Shown here piece by piece: positions 45,293 to 56,928 of a stretch of DNA of 64,000 nt (positions are counted from its first letter, which is position 1; each line of letters begins with the position of its first letter). The notes beneath the pieces were generated by a model. The model saw only the letters and a list, made by a program, of their open reading frames with translations. It was not told where the DNA came from and made no database searches. Source of the DNA: Calendula officinalis (Eukaryota > Streptophyta > Magnoliopsida > Asterales > Asteraceae); the NCBI GenBank assembly GCA_963853835.1, contig OY970825.1, forward strand, positions 31,992,835-32,056,834, in the 5' to 3' direction. The position numbers were made by a program, and so were the translations under genes.

Positions 45293-47866
45293 ATGTCTAC
45301 AATTGTTGCACCAATTATGTCTGGAAAGGGAGTATCCATCTTTGATGGAAAAGACTTCCATCAATGGAAGCTCAAAGCTCAGTGGTATCTTGAATCTATT
45401 CACCATGAGATGCTCACTGTGCTAAATGATGGTCCCATCATTCCACAAACTGTGGAACCTGTTGCTGCTACTGATGATGCTCCTGAGGGCATAAGATCTG
45501 TACCTAAACTAAAGCACAACTGGACTGATACTGACCGTCAGTTGTATGCTTTAGACTCCAGAGCTAAAGGGGTGATTGGTAATGCTGTTACCAAAGAGAT
45601 ACTTAATGCAATTATGAAATTGCCAACAGCAAAGGCTATGTGGGATAGCCTATCAGTCACCTATGAAGGTAGAACAAAGGTGAAGTTGCAAAGAAAAAGC
45701 AACATGAGAAGGAAATATGAAAATTTCTTTTCAACTCCAAATGAAGACATAACCACTCTCTATAATAGGTTCAATACTGTTATCCATGATTTAATCAGTG
45801 TAGGCATTGTGAAAGAGGAAGGAGAGCTTGTTCAAAAGTTCCTGGATAGTCTTCCTCAACAATTTCTTGACATGACAAACTCTGTCAATGCTGCTAACAA
45901 CATTTAGTCATACACTCTTCAAACTTTGTATGGTCTAATGCTGAATCATGAGGAGAATAATGCTGCAAGACTGATCAACTGGAAGAAAACTGACAAGTCT
46001 TCCACTGGTATGGCTCTAGTTGTGCAACAGGCTTATACTGTGACTGAGCCAGATGAACCAGAAGTTGATCTTCCTGATGCTGAGGCAGAAGAGCTTGAAA
46101 CTCAAATGGCTCTCATGTCTATGAAGCTGGATCAGTTGAAGAAGAAGAGGCTTGGTGTCAGCTCTTCTAATACTGACCCAAGATCAGGTCTGTGCTATAG
46201 GTGTGGAAAGCCTGGACATATTGCTGCAAATTGTCATACCAAGTCTTCTGAGACTGACCAAAATGACAAGATTGCATACCGAGCAAAAAGATATAGAGAC
46301 AAATATGTCAAGCTGAAGAATTGGAGCAAGGGAAAGAGGGCAGAAGGAAATGGAGCACCTCATCAAGCACTTTACTCAGAAGCCTGGATGGATGAAGAGT
46401 TAAGTGATGATGAAGAAGAGATTGAGAATAAAGCCTTTATGGCTTTCACTGAAGATGATTTGAAGAGTTCCTTTGAAAAGGATATCAAAGAGGCTGAGAG
46501 GATGAGTGTTCATACTGATTGGGATTCCACTCAGTTGTACAAGGTAAGTTCCTTTCAAACTTATTCAGTGAATGAAAAAACCAAGATTTTTGAGTATATG
46601 CTTGTTGATCTTAAAACTTCTGTACAAAAAGAAAAAGCTTTAAAATTAACAATTAAAGAACTTGAAAGGGTAAATAATGAAAACTTGGATAAATTAGCAA
46701 AATATAAAGATTTAGAACTAAACTTTTCAGATTTAAAAGACATTAACCAAAGATTAGCTGATAAAGCTCATTTACACAAACTTGAAAAAGAGAAATTTGA
46801 AAAACAGTGTAAATCTTGGGGAAATGCTTCAATAAAATTAAATAAATGTTTAAATGAACAATTTCCAGAAAATGTGAGGGCTGCACTTGGTGTTGATCCT
46901 CAATTTAAAAACAGGAACAATTTTGCTGATTTATTTGAAGAGTTTTCTACTATGAACCCTATTAATTTTGTAAAAGCTAAAACTTTATGTGAAGTTGGAT
47001 GTCAAACTGAGTCAGATGATGAAGAAAATGAAATTTTAGAAAAACCTATTGGTCCTTCCATCTGCTCAAAGTGCTATACTGAGCTACAAGAACTCAGTAT
47101 TGAATTTCAAATAACAGAAATTTCTGATACCGGGCTACCAATAGTTCAGTATGACACTTCTGCTGTTCCACCTTTTGAATTATTGTTTAATACAACAACT
47201 TTTGAATTATATAATGATAATAAGACAACTTCTATCTCACATGTTTCATCAAATACAGAAGTTGCAGGAACAGAAACATTATATACTGAGACATCTAAAG
47301 AACCTGTTAAAGTTGTTCCTTCAAAACATGATAAACAAAAGACAACTTCAACTAGGTCTTTGGTTGGTAAAGACAAGAAGTCTACCACTAATAATATTAG
47401 AAAGACTTCTCTGTCAAATAAAAATAAGCAACCAGATCCTCCATCTCCTAAACCAGTTAAAAACAATGTTAATACATCTATTAGAAATAACAAAATTAAC
47501 ATTTTAAAAACACTTGGTGATCAGGTCAAATCTTTAAGTAAACAATTTGCAAAACTCGTTCATACTGACCTACCAAAAGTGAAACATTTTTCTAAAATAC
47601 CATATGAAAATATGTTTAGAAATAGACCTAGAAAATGTTATAGATGTCATCATACTGGTCATAAGGGAGATGAATGCTGGACTAATCTCTCAAGTCCCAG
47701 GTACTCAGTACCAAAGAAAAGGAGAGAAACTAAGTCAGTATCACCAAAGAAAACTTCTAAAGTTTCCCCTGAAGTGATACCGACCTCTCCACATAAAGAG
47801 ATCAAGTCAAATTGTGTTTATCCCACCAAAGGTCCCATTCAAAAATGGGTTCCTAAAAAGAACTAA
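45293..47866 (+). pseudogene. Extended Gag of element A, one premature TAG
   Basis: Starts at ATG 45293 (MSTIVAPIMSGKGVSIFDG). It carries the UBN2-type Copia Gag fold (WDSLSVTYEGRTKVKLQRK, LVQKFLDSLP), then a CCHC knuckle (CYRCGKPGHIAANC, ~46193), a long Lys/Glu/Leu coiled coil, a Ser/Lys/Pro-rich tail, and a second knuckle-like CYRCHHTGHKGDEC (~47638). An in-frame TAG at 45905-45907 (NNI|TAG|SYTLQTLYG) most simply comes from CAG. The frame differs from pol. A strong splice donor AAG|GTAAGT at 46544 lies on a codon boundary. Gag would form the cytoplasmic virus-like particle and bind element RNA. Confidence 0.87.
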
Positions 47867-47874
47867 CTCTTATT

Positions 47875-50800
47875 TTGTGTCTTGTGCAGGGTGACAGAAA
47901 GTGGTACTTAGATAGTGGCTGCTCAAGACACATGACAGGCAGTATGGAATACCTCCTCAATTATACTCCAGAGAAGGGTCCTTCTGTCAAGTTTGGAGAT
48001 GACTCGGTGGGAAAAACAAGAGGCTATGGTGTGATCAAGGCAGGCAACATAACTTTTAAAAGAGTTGCCTATGTAGAGGGTCTAAAACACAATCTGCTCA
48101 GTATCAGCCAGATGTGTGATGATGACAATGAAGCTCGATTCAGAAAGGTTGCAGGAATCATCTACAATGATAAAGGGCAACCTGTACTCATTGCTAGAAG
48201 AGAAAAAGACGTATATGTGGTCAACCTATCTGAAATAGACCCAACTATTCGAGTATGCCTGCTTTCTAAAGTCAAGCCAGAATTACATTGGCTATGGCAC
48301 AAGAAACTCTCTCACATCAATTTTAGAAATATCAACGAGCTCAGTATGAAGAAACTGGTGAGAGGATTGCCCACAATTACTTATTCAAAAGATAAGTTAT
48401 GCTCAACATGTGAAATGGGCAAGCAGAAGAAGAGTTCATTCAAATCTAAAGTCAATCATTCCATCAATGAACCTCTTACTATGATTCATATGGATCTTTT
48501 TGGCCCCATTAGCACACCATCTTTGGCCAAAAAGATCTATACTCTAGTCTTAGTTGATGAATTTTCAAGATATACTTGGGTCATCTTCCTCAAGACTAAG
48601 TCAGATGCAACAACCGAAATCATTGCCTTTATAAAAAGAGAGGAACTTCAAAAAGGCAACAAGGTCAAGCAACTTAGAAGTGACCATGGTACTGAGTTTA
48701 AGAACTCAGTATTAGCAGATTTCTGTGAAGAAAAAGGAATCATTCAAAACTTCTCTGCAGCCTACACACCACAACAAAATGGTGTTGTAGAAAGAAAGAA
48801 CAGAACACTGATTGAAGCTGCAAGAACTTTATTATGCCATGCTGGACTGGCACTGAGTTTCTGGGCTGAAGCTGTAAACTGTGCAAACTTCACTCAGAAT
48901 AGAGCCACTATAGTCCAAAGACATCTGAAGACTCCATATGAGTTATACAATGGCAAGATTCCTAATGTGGAATATTTCCACATCTTTGGGAGTAAATGTT
49001 TTGTACTCAGTACAAAACAAAATCTCAATAAATTTGCTCCCAAAGCAAATGAAGGTGTGTTCATGGGCTACTCTCCACACTCTAAAGCTTTCAGAGTGTC
49101 TATCATCTCAACTAAGATGATTGTAGAATCCATTCATGTCACATTCGATGAAGATCAGAATGAGCATTCTACCTCAGCAAGTGAAGACATAAGTGGCATA
49201 GATATTCTATGCAATCCAGAACACTCCATTGCTGAACAGCCTAAGTTTCATCCACACTTTATTCCTAAAAAGTTTAATGAAATTGATCAAGTTCAAACTC
49301 AGTATCATTCAAATGCGACTAATACTGAGGTTCCCGTATCAGAGGACCTCCATACTGAGTTTCCAACCAATGATCTGAACCACTCTATTTATGAACAAGG
49401 TGAAACATCCAACACTTCACAAGAATCCTCATCAACTCTGCAAAATGAAGATGAACAGCAACCTGCACTGTCTAATACTGATCAGAATTCCACTCAGTAT
49501 CAGACAGACAACACACCAAATCAACAAGATATTGTTGATCCTATTTCAAATGCTCCCTTAGGAAACAATTTAAGGGAACACAGAGACCATCCACACTCAA
49601 ACATTATTGGTCCTATTGAAGAAGGTGTCCAAACAAGAAGAAAATTAGAATTTCCAACCCAAGCAACTGCAAACTTTTGTTTCTTCTCAAGTTTTCTATC
49701 TACCATTGAACCAAAGAAAGCTGATGAAGCTTTATTAGATGAAGATTGGGTAGAGGCTATGCAAGAAGAGCTCACAGAGTTTGAAAGAAACAAAGTTTGG
49801 AACTTAGTACCACCTCCTTCTGGCAAAACTATTATTGGTACTAAGTGGGTGTTTAGAAACAAGATGGACAAGGATGGTGTTGTCATCAGAAACAAAGAAA
49901 GGTTAGTTGCTCAAGGTTACAGGCAAGAAGAAGGCATTGACTATGATGAAACTTTTGCACCATTTGCAAGAATTGAAGCTATTAGGTTGTATCTTGCATA
50001 TGCAGCCTTTAAGAATTTCAAAGTTTATCAGATGGATGTCAAAAGTGCTTTTCTAAATGGAAAACTACAAGAAGAAGTTTATGTTAAACAACCTCCAGGT
50101 TTTGTTGATCCCAAATTTCCTCATTATGTTTTCAAGCTTGATAAAGCTCTATATGGGCTCAAACAAGCTCCAAGAGCCTGGTATGACACCTTGTCTGAAT
50201 ATCTTATTGAAAATAAGTTTACAAGAGGTAAAATTGATAAAACATTATTTTCAAAAAGGAAAGGTTCTTATATCTTACTCATTCAGATATATGTAGATGA
50301 TATTATCTTTGGTTCCACTGACAAGTCAATGTGTGACTGGTTTGCTAAGATAATGTCAACTCAGTATCAGATGAGTATGATGGGAGAACTTACTTACTTT
50401 CTTGGTTTACAAGTTGAACAAAAGCCTGATGGCACTTTTATAAATCAAAGTAAGTATGTGCATGACATGTTAAAGAAATACAAATTTGAAAATTTATCTT
50501 CCATGCACACTCCTATGGGTACTCAGGATAAGATAAGTAAGGATGAAACTGGTAAACCAGTATGTCAATCCACATACCGAGGTATGATTGGTTCCTTACT
50601 TTACTTAACTGCTAGTAGGCCTGATATCATGTTTGCCACATGTTTGTGTGCTCGGTATCAGGCTGATCCTAAAGAATCACACATGAAAGCAGTTAAGCGC
50701 ATCTTTAGATATCTTACAGGTACTCCTAACCTGGGTCTTTGGTATCCCAAAGACTCAAACTTTGACCTTGAAGGGTACACAGATGCAGATTTTGCAGGTT

Positions 50801-51231
50801 GTAGATTGGACAGAAAGAGCACAAGTGGAGGATGTCAATTCCTAGGTGGAAGACTAGTTGGCTGGTCATCCAAGAAACAAAATTCGGTAGCAACTTTCAC
50901 AGCAGAAGCAGAATATGTTGCTGCAGGAAGTTGTTGTGCTCAATTATTATGGATGTAGTATCAACTCTTAGACTATGGGTTCAACTTTCATAAGACTCCT
51001 ATTCATTGTGATAACAAGAGTGCTATTGCTATCACAGAGAACCCAGTCTATCACTCCAAAACCAAGCACATTGATATCAGACACCACTTTATTCGAGATA
51101 ATGTGGAAAAAGGTAAGGTTGAAGTAGATTATGTACCAACAAATGAACAATTGGCTGATGTGTTTACTAAACCTCTTCCTGAGGAAAGGTTTATGTATTT
51201 ACTAGGGCAATTAGGTATGTTGAATCCTTAA
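47875..51231 (+). pseudogene. Copia pol of element A (PR-INT-RT-RNase H), one premature TAG
   Basis: Protease ([14 protein letters not shown]) begins right after a TTGTGCAG acceptor-like site; there is no ATG, so expression needs splicing or frameshifting from gag. Integrase shows [40 protein letters not shown] and [13 protein letters not shown] shows [24 protein letters not shown] and [11 protein letters not shown]. RNase H shows [36 protein letters not shown] and [10 protein letters not shown]. The TAG at 50956-50958 interrupts RNase H where relatives have Gln (WM|TAG|YQLLDYG); the frame resumes to 51231. Apart from this the polyprotein looks intact. Confidence 0.93.
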
Positions 51232-51696
51232 TCTTTATTAAATGTCTTTAAAACTGAGCGCTCAGTATCACTCCTGTTGATACTGACCACTCAGTATCAC
51301 TAGTCTGTTATCATCAAAATTTAAAATTTTTTTATTTTTTATTAATTTCAAGAGTAAATTAATTGTTTTTATATTTTTTAAAATTTTTTTTAAATTAATT
51401 TTTTTTTTAACTCGGTATTGGGGTATGACGGCTCTTACACCGAGCTTAATCCTCATACTGCTCAAACGGTAACCTTTCTTAATAAGAAAGTTACCGTTGG
51501 CAGAGGATAAGGCAGTCAAATCAGCCGTTTTTACTTCCCAATACCTTAATTATCTTTCAAATCTCCTATAAATAACCGTTTATTTTTACTTCAAATTTTT
51601 TAACTGTTATTTCTTTCTTTCATTTTCAATTCTCTCTGCGATTAACGATTTCACTTTCTCTTAGCAAGCAAATTCTTTTTCAAATCACAATCACAG
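51232..51696 (+). promoter_or_regulatory. Spacer between pol and ORF3 with a candidate internal promoter
   Basis: It holds two CTCAGTAT words (51261, 51290), a 34-bp near-perfect palindrome (arms AACGGTAACCTTTCTTA and TAAGAAAGTTACCGTT, 51465-51498), and a TATA box (TATAAATA, 51567-51574) about 120 bp before the ORF3 ATG, followed by a CT-rich leader typical of plant 5' UTRs. A separate ORF3 transcript is an inference. Confidence 0.5.
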
Positions 51697-53086
51697 ATGG
51701 CGAATTACACTTTTGTTGCTCCAAACGTTGAATCGGAAATCCAATTCCGAAATAATGAAGTACCCAGGTTTGCGAGGAACAACATCACAGCAAATTTTAA
51801 TATTCCTCAAGCTTGGGTATGCCAAGAATTCACGAACATCGTGACTTTTATGAAGCATTGCCCAATTGCTCGTGCACTGACATTATCTCCTCGAGCAATT
51901 TACCCAGAAACGTTATGCGAGTTTTGGTACTCTGCCACACTCGATTCTCCAGATATGATTGCTGGATGGGTAATAAGGGATCAAAGAAGAGCTTTTGTTT
52001 CTACTGCAATCATTCGTGAAGCACTGAGACTTCCCGCCCAAGCTCAGTATGACCCATTTGTTGATAGATCAGAGGCACGCTCTGTACTGCCATTTCTGGG
52101 TCGAAGAGGAACAACGGGCACAATCAAAAGAAATGAATTTGGTCCTATGTGGGGTATTCTCATCACAACAATCATTCGATGTATGACCCACAAGACGGGA
52201 GCTTTGGACCAAATAAACGAATTTGGGATGCAAATAGTACATGCTCTGTACTATGGAAGAAATATTGATTTTGCTCGCCTAATTTTCAATGAATTAGCTA
52301 CTCTGGTCCGAGCAAACACAAGGGAATGCAATGTCCCTTTCTGCAGATTTCTATCACTCATCTTTCAACACTCAATGCCCACACACATTTATGATGATTT
52401 TCATAGTCCAAGAGTTGATCTTCCTCCGCTTAGTGAGAAGATTTTCTTTTATAGGCCAAGAGAAGGAGAGCCTCTTCTAAGTCCTCCTATGTGGGCCATT
52501 GTTCAAGAACATATAAATGATGAAGAAGATATGTCTGATACTGAGTCAGACAATGATGGTGATGATGATTCTGATGATAATAGTGGCAATGGAGCCCAGG
52601 CTGGTCAAGATATTGAGATGCAGGATGTTCCACAAGTTCAAGAATCGACTCAACAACATATCTCTCCACCTGCACAGGTTCCTGATGCTCCTCATATTGC
52701 AACAACTCTTGATACTGAGTCCTCAGAAGACACACCACTGGTCCTTCAAAGAAGAAGAAGGAATGTTTCTCCTATCATTATGGGAAACTTATCATCTGAG
52801 GAGGTGCAGCCTGAAAATGTTCCATCATTAACTGCCTCTCTTCAAGCCCAAAGCATAGTTGCAGCCACCGCTGACCTTCCAAGTCCAGAACTACCTCCAT
52901 CTACTCAACCAATTGAGGAACCTCATGCTCCTCTTGATGTGGAGATTCAATATGCACAAACTACAATGGAAGGTGCTCAGCATAACATAGAGGTCGGTAT
53001 TGAAGATGTTGGTGCTGCACATCAACAAACACATGATCCTGCACCGACCTCTGCAGATGCTAGAAGAGAATCTGACAGAGTCTCAG
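51697..53086 (+). CDS. ORF3 of element A, exon 1
   Basis: The function is unknown. ATG at 51697 follows the TATA box and leader. Residues 1-~260 form a compact predicted domain (QAWVCQEFTNIVTFMKHCPI, YPETLCEFWYSATL, GWVIRDQRRAFVST, FGPMWGILITTIIRCMTHKTG, IVHALYYGRNIDFARLIF) with a pattern seen in plant transposon-associated proteins of the 'putative plant transposon protein' kind; this assignment is tentative. An acidic Asp/Ser/Glu patch and a Gln/Pro/Thr linker follow. The donor CAG|GTATGA ends the exon at 53086 in phase 1. The unspliced frame would add only GMNF and stop. No signal peptide or transmembrane segment, so 'env-like' by position only. Confidence 0.78.
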
Positions 53087-53772
53087 GTATGAATTTCTAA
53101 AAAGCCCCTAAACTTATATATATATATTTCATTCCCAAATAGAGACAAAGTATTGGCCAGTACCAACTCAATACTGACCAAAGTCTCAAACGATCTTTCA
53201 AATATATATCCCTTTATGGCCAACATAGCTAGCCCACTGCTGCTATGCAAAATTCATATACTGAGCACACTTAATTGATCATTGTCAGTCTACAGTTGTC
53301 TCAACATTTAAAGAGACAATGGTGGTTGATGTCATACTGACACCCACTGGTGCTGCTTGAATAATGTCCAACTTATTTTTGAGTTGGGTAGCATCATTCA
53401 AGAAATGATCCCAAACCCTTAAGCAACAAAATCCAAAAATATCCCATGGGGTTTAGCCACATTTCTGTTATCACTCTCATACCGAGTGATAAACATTGAC
53501 AATAACAAGAAGCACATCCCAGGCTTCGAATTCCCACACCCAAACCTTTTAGTAAATGTGACTTATCCTATACTGAGCTACTTAAATTTTCACACTCACC
53601 TTTACTAAAATCTTCTTACACATGCTATGCACAAGTCCACAATATTTCATCCTATACCAGATGAAATACAGACTTCACAAACTCTGTTTATATGATTGTA
53701 GAATTAAACAACACCACAATTCTACTTGATAAACCTTTCTTTCTAACCAGTTTTATATTTTTGTTTCTATAG
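53087..53772 (+). other. Intron of ORF3 in element A
   Basis: A 686-bp GT-AG intron, AT-rich with stops in all forward frames, containing two ATACTGAG words (53258, 53570). Excision restores one reading frame. Confidence 0.7.
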
Positions 53773-55604
53773 CACCATCTGTGCAGGGCATTCAGGCATC
53801 TCAGGCTGCAGCAGACCAAGTGACTCTGCAAGCAATCATGCAGCACATTCTGGCCATCCAACAAACTCAAAATGTAATACTAGCCAGAATGGACAAGATG
53901 AGTGGTGATATTGACTTAATAAAACAGTCAGTATCACTCCTTCAACAACCACAGCAGCCTCCACAAACTCCACCAGGTTCACATGGTGACCACAATGCAG
54001 AAGGAGAAGGAGAAGGAGGTGCTGGTGATACTGATGCTGCAACTGAGCCCATGCCCTCCCCTACTCTTGAACAACCTGAAGGGGACATGGGTGGTGATAC
54101 TGATCCTCTCCCCTCCTCATCAAATGATAACAAAAAGGGGGAGAAGAGACAAAGAGATACTGAGGTTGATCAAACTGAGCCATCTGCTCAGGGGGAGAAA
54201 AGAAGAAGATTGAATGAAGATCAACCTCCACAACAAGAACAACAACATCAGCAAAGCCCTCATACTGAACCAATTCGGATTCAGTATGAGAGAAGAAGAC
54301 AAAGAACTAGGTCAGCATTACAAGTTCAAGACCCTCTTGAGCCATCTGCTCAGGGGGAGACTCATACTGACCAACCACAACAAGCTTATACTGAGCCACC
54401 TGCTCTAGAAGAAAATAACTTGCAAATTGTGGTCTATAGACCTTTTGTGTGGCCCATTGCTGATGATGAAGATGAAGAACATCCAGTGGCATCAGAAGAT
54501 TTTTTAAACTTTGCACTGGATGAAGCAAATAAAGAAACCTCTTCATCATCATCCTCAGATGATGAAAAGCATACAAGACAATCTATCTCATCTCAAGCTG
54601 AAGGACCTTCTAGAATTCCTAGAAGACCAATAACCAGAAGAATGACAAATGTGGTTATGTCCTCAGAATCTAGTGAAGAACAAGATCCAGCTCCTCTGAT
54701 CTCAAGACCTAGAAGATCTGCTCAGTTTACTGAGGAAAAAAGTGAAGCTGAGGATGAGATTGAGGCCCAAAAGTTCTTCCCTGTTAAGGAAGAACCTGAA
54801 TCTGAGTCTGAAGATGTTCCAAGAAGATCTCATACTGTAAGAAGAACTGGAGATGAATTACTTGAACAGTATTGGAACATTGTGGCACAAAGAACAAGAT
54901 ATAGGGAAACAAGGATGAGTATGCTGAGGAAGAAAGCATTTCTAACTGTAAGAGACGTATACTGGCTAAATGAGTTTGTCAACAAAATAAAGGTCAAAAC
55001 TGTTGATAAATCAATTGTTGCAACTTGTACTGGGCCAGTCAGTCCTCCAATGAAGTTTCTCCTCCATGACATTCAAAATATGGGACTTCATGATTGGATA
55101 AAAATTGCTAGACTGATAAAGGAAATGCCCTCAAGATCTTCTGAAGCCCAAGTGATGATGGATGAAATCTGGGCTGTATCTGCTATATGCTATGAAAAAG
55201 GCATTCTTTATGCAGCAGAATACAGGGCACTCAGTGTGATGACTGAAGCTATGAAGAACAACAAACCTGAGTGCCTTAATACTTTCAGAATAATTCCCAC
55301 ATATACTGTTCCCCCTAATCTCATTTTTCAGGATCAAAAGAGTACCATATATCCAACATCTGGATACATGTATACTGACTCAGATGACAGGGAATGCTTC
55401 ATTACTGAAGCAGATTTGGAAAAAGCTCCTATCAGCCATTTGGTGGGCCTTAAATGGATGATAACCAAGAAAGAAGATGCTTGGTTTAGAAAAAAGATAG
55501 TTGCTGTACTAAACAACAGGCAAGATGAACTGAAGAAAAGAGAAGAGTTCATCCATGTGAAGAAAGAAGTCTTCTACGAGTTTGAATCGATCAACAAAGA
55601 CTAA
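53773..55604 (+). CDS. ORF3 of element A, exon 2
   Basis: The acceptor TTGTTTCTATAG ends at 53772, and joining to 53086 keeps the frame (codon G|CA), giving 1073 aa in total. The exon encodes a coiled coil (MQHILAIQQTQNVILARMDKMSGDIDLIKQSV), a long Pro/Gln/Glu/Ser-rich disordered region with DTD, HTEP and QYE words written by the element's 8-mer, and an ordered C-terminal domain (RDVYWLNEFVNKIKV, PMKFLLHDIQNMGLHDW, EADLEKAPISHLVGLKWM). It ends in a charged helix. Its architecture (coiled coil, linker, C-terminal domain, then PPT and LTR) parallels the B-family ORF at 5761. The role is unknown. Confidence 0.78.
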
Positions 55605-55686
55605 AGAAGAAGACTTTGCAGCCTGTAGCTTATTTTGTTTAGTTTTTTCTTTGTAACTGTTTTGTTATCATTAGATAGGGGGAGAT

Positions 55687-56180
55687 TGTTAAGGCAAAAA
55701 GCCTTACCCCTTTGATCTTAAGATAACAAAAACAACCTAGACTAGCTTTGATTTATATGTAGAATAATATAGCTAAGTTTAGGTCTGATACTGAGTGATC
55801 AGTATTGGAACTCAGTATCAGTACTCAGTATCAGATAGTGATACTGAGTAGAAGGACTGAGTGATACTTAGTATAGTAACGGACTAAGATCAAATCCCTT
55901 GATCTTAGTCATTTTCCTTACTTAGTCCTTCGGTTACTCCTTTGCTCATTATGTAAGATCTCTATAACATTATAAATAGAGATCATCTTGCAAAGGAGTA
56001 CTCACCAATTCACTCTACACTTTCATATCTTGTAATTGATCAGTGGTATTGCTTTTCCGCAGCATACCACACTTAGTGGATTTGAACACCGACTCTAATA
56101 CTGTGTTTTACACTTTAATTGTCTCTTGTATAATCATTCTAATCAATTAACTAACAAACCAGGGGTGTTGTGACCTAACA
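55687..56180 (+). repeat. 3' LTR of element A
   Basis: Direct repeat of 44701-45194 with a single difference. It is preceded by TAGGGGGAGAT. Confidence 0.95.
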
Positions 56181-56224
56181 GGAATGAGTGATGTGACGCT
56201 ACTGATGAGCTAGAGGACGCATCA

Positions 56225-56842
56225 TGTTGGAACAAAACACAGATCAACTTATTACTGATGCTGCAGTTAGTACTGACAATAATTAGTACTGATGGGGCAG
56301 AACATGTTATTACTGATGAAGTTGATACTGGTGTATACTATAACTTAGTTACTACTGATCAAAGCTTATTGAAGATACTACTGATCAATAGTAGTTACTA
56401 CTGACGTTGATATTGGACTTACTACTGATCACCAAGTTTACTACTGATGGTGCATATTTACTACTGGTGATTGGTTTTACTACTGATACGCGTTTATGGA
56501 GCATATCAAGTCCGAGATCTTCGCAGAGATAGTTATAGAATGTAAATCAATGTATATCTTTATTATTCGAATGTAAAGCAAGTCCTAGAATAACTAGGGT
56601 AAATAGTTTAGCTTCAAGGACTATTATAAATAGTTCCTTACGAATTGTAAACGTACGTGTGTATTGTTAACTCAATAATATACATTGAAGCTTTTTGTGA
56701 AACTGTGTTCTTAATACTTTCACATATTATTTACAGTTCATTGTTCTTAATTACATTGATATAGTGTTGATCCGCTGCAACTTCTATATTCAATTAGATC
56801 TAAAGTGTTTATTAACTTCTCTATAGTTAATCGATCCTGACA
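56225..56842 (+). repeat. 5' LTR of B copy 2
   Basis: Contains seven TACTACTG words in 56350-56480. The TACGCGTTTATGGAGCATATC block and polyA-proximal region are shared with 7929-8570. Confidence 0.93.
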
Positions 56843-56928
56843 AGTGGTATCAGAGCTAATTGGTTCTAGATCTACGATCTGTTAAGAACAACAAAAAGTT
56901 TTAATCTTTAAAACACACATTATTAATC

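Larger units (their letters stand above)
44701..56180 (+). mobile_element. Young Sirevirus-like Copia retrotransposon with a third gene, element A
   Basis: 494-bp LTRs at 44701-45194 and 55687-56180 differ at one position by eye (T/A, at 45099 and 56085). The target duplication is GGAAT (44696-44700, 56181-56185). The tRNA-Met primer site TGGTATCAGAGC is at 45197-45208 and the polypurine tract ends at 55686. Internal order is gag (45293-47866), pol (to 51231), and a two-exon ORF3 (51697-55604). Two in-frame TAG codons inactivate this copy. The word CTCAGTAT/ATACTGAG occurs 28 times. Confidence 0.95.

Noticed and set aside
51697..55604. ORF3 of element A as a retroviral envelope gene
   Set aside because: No signal peptide, no transmembrane helix and no cleavage motif are visible; only the position after pol matches.
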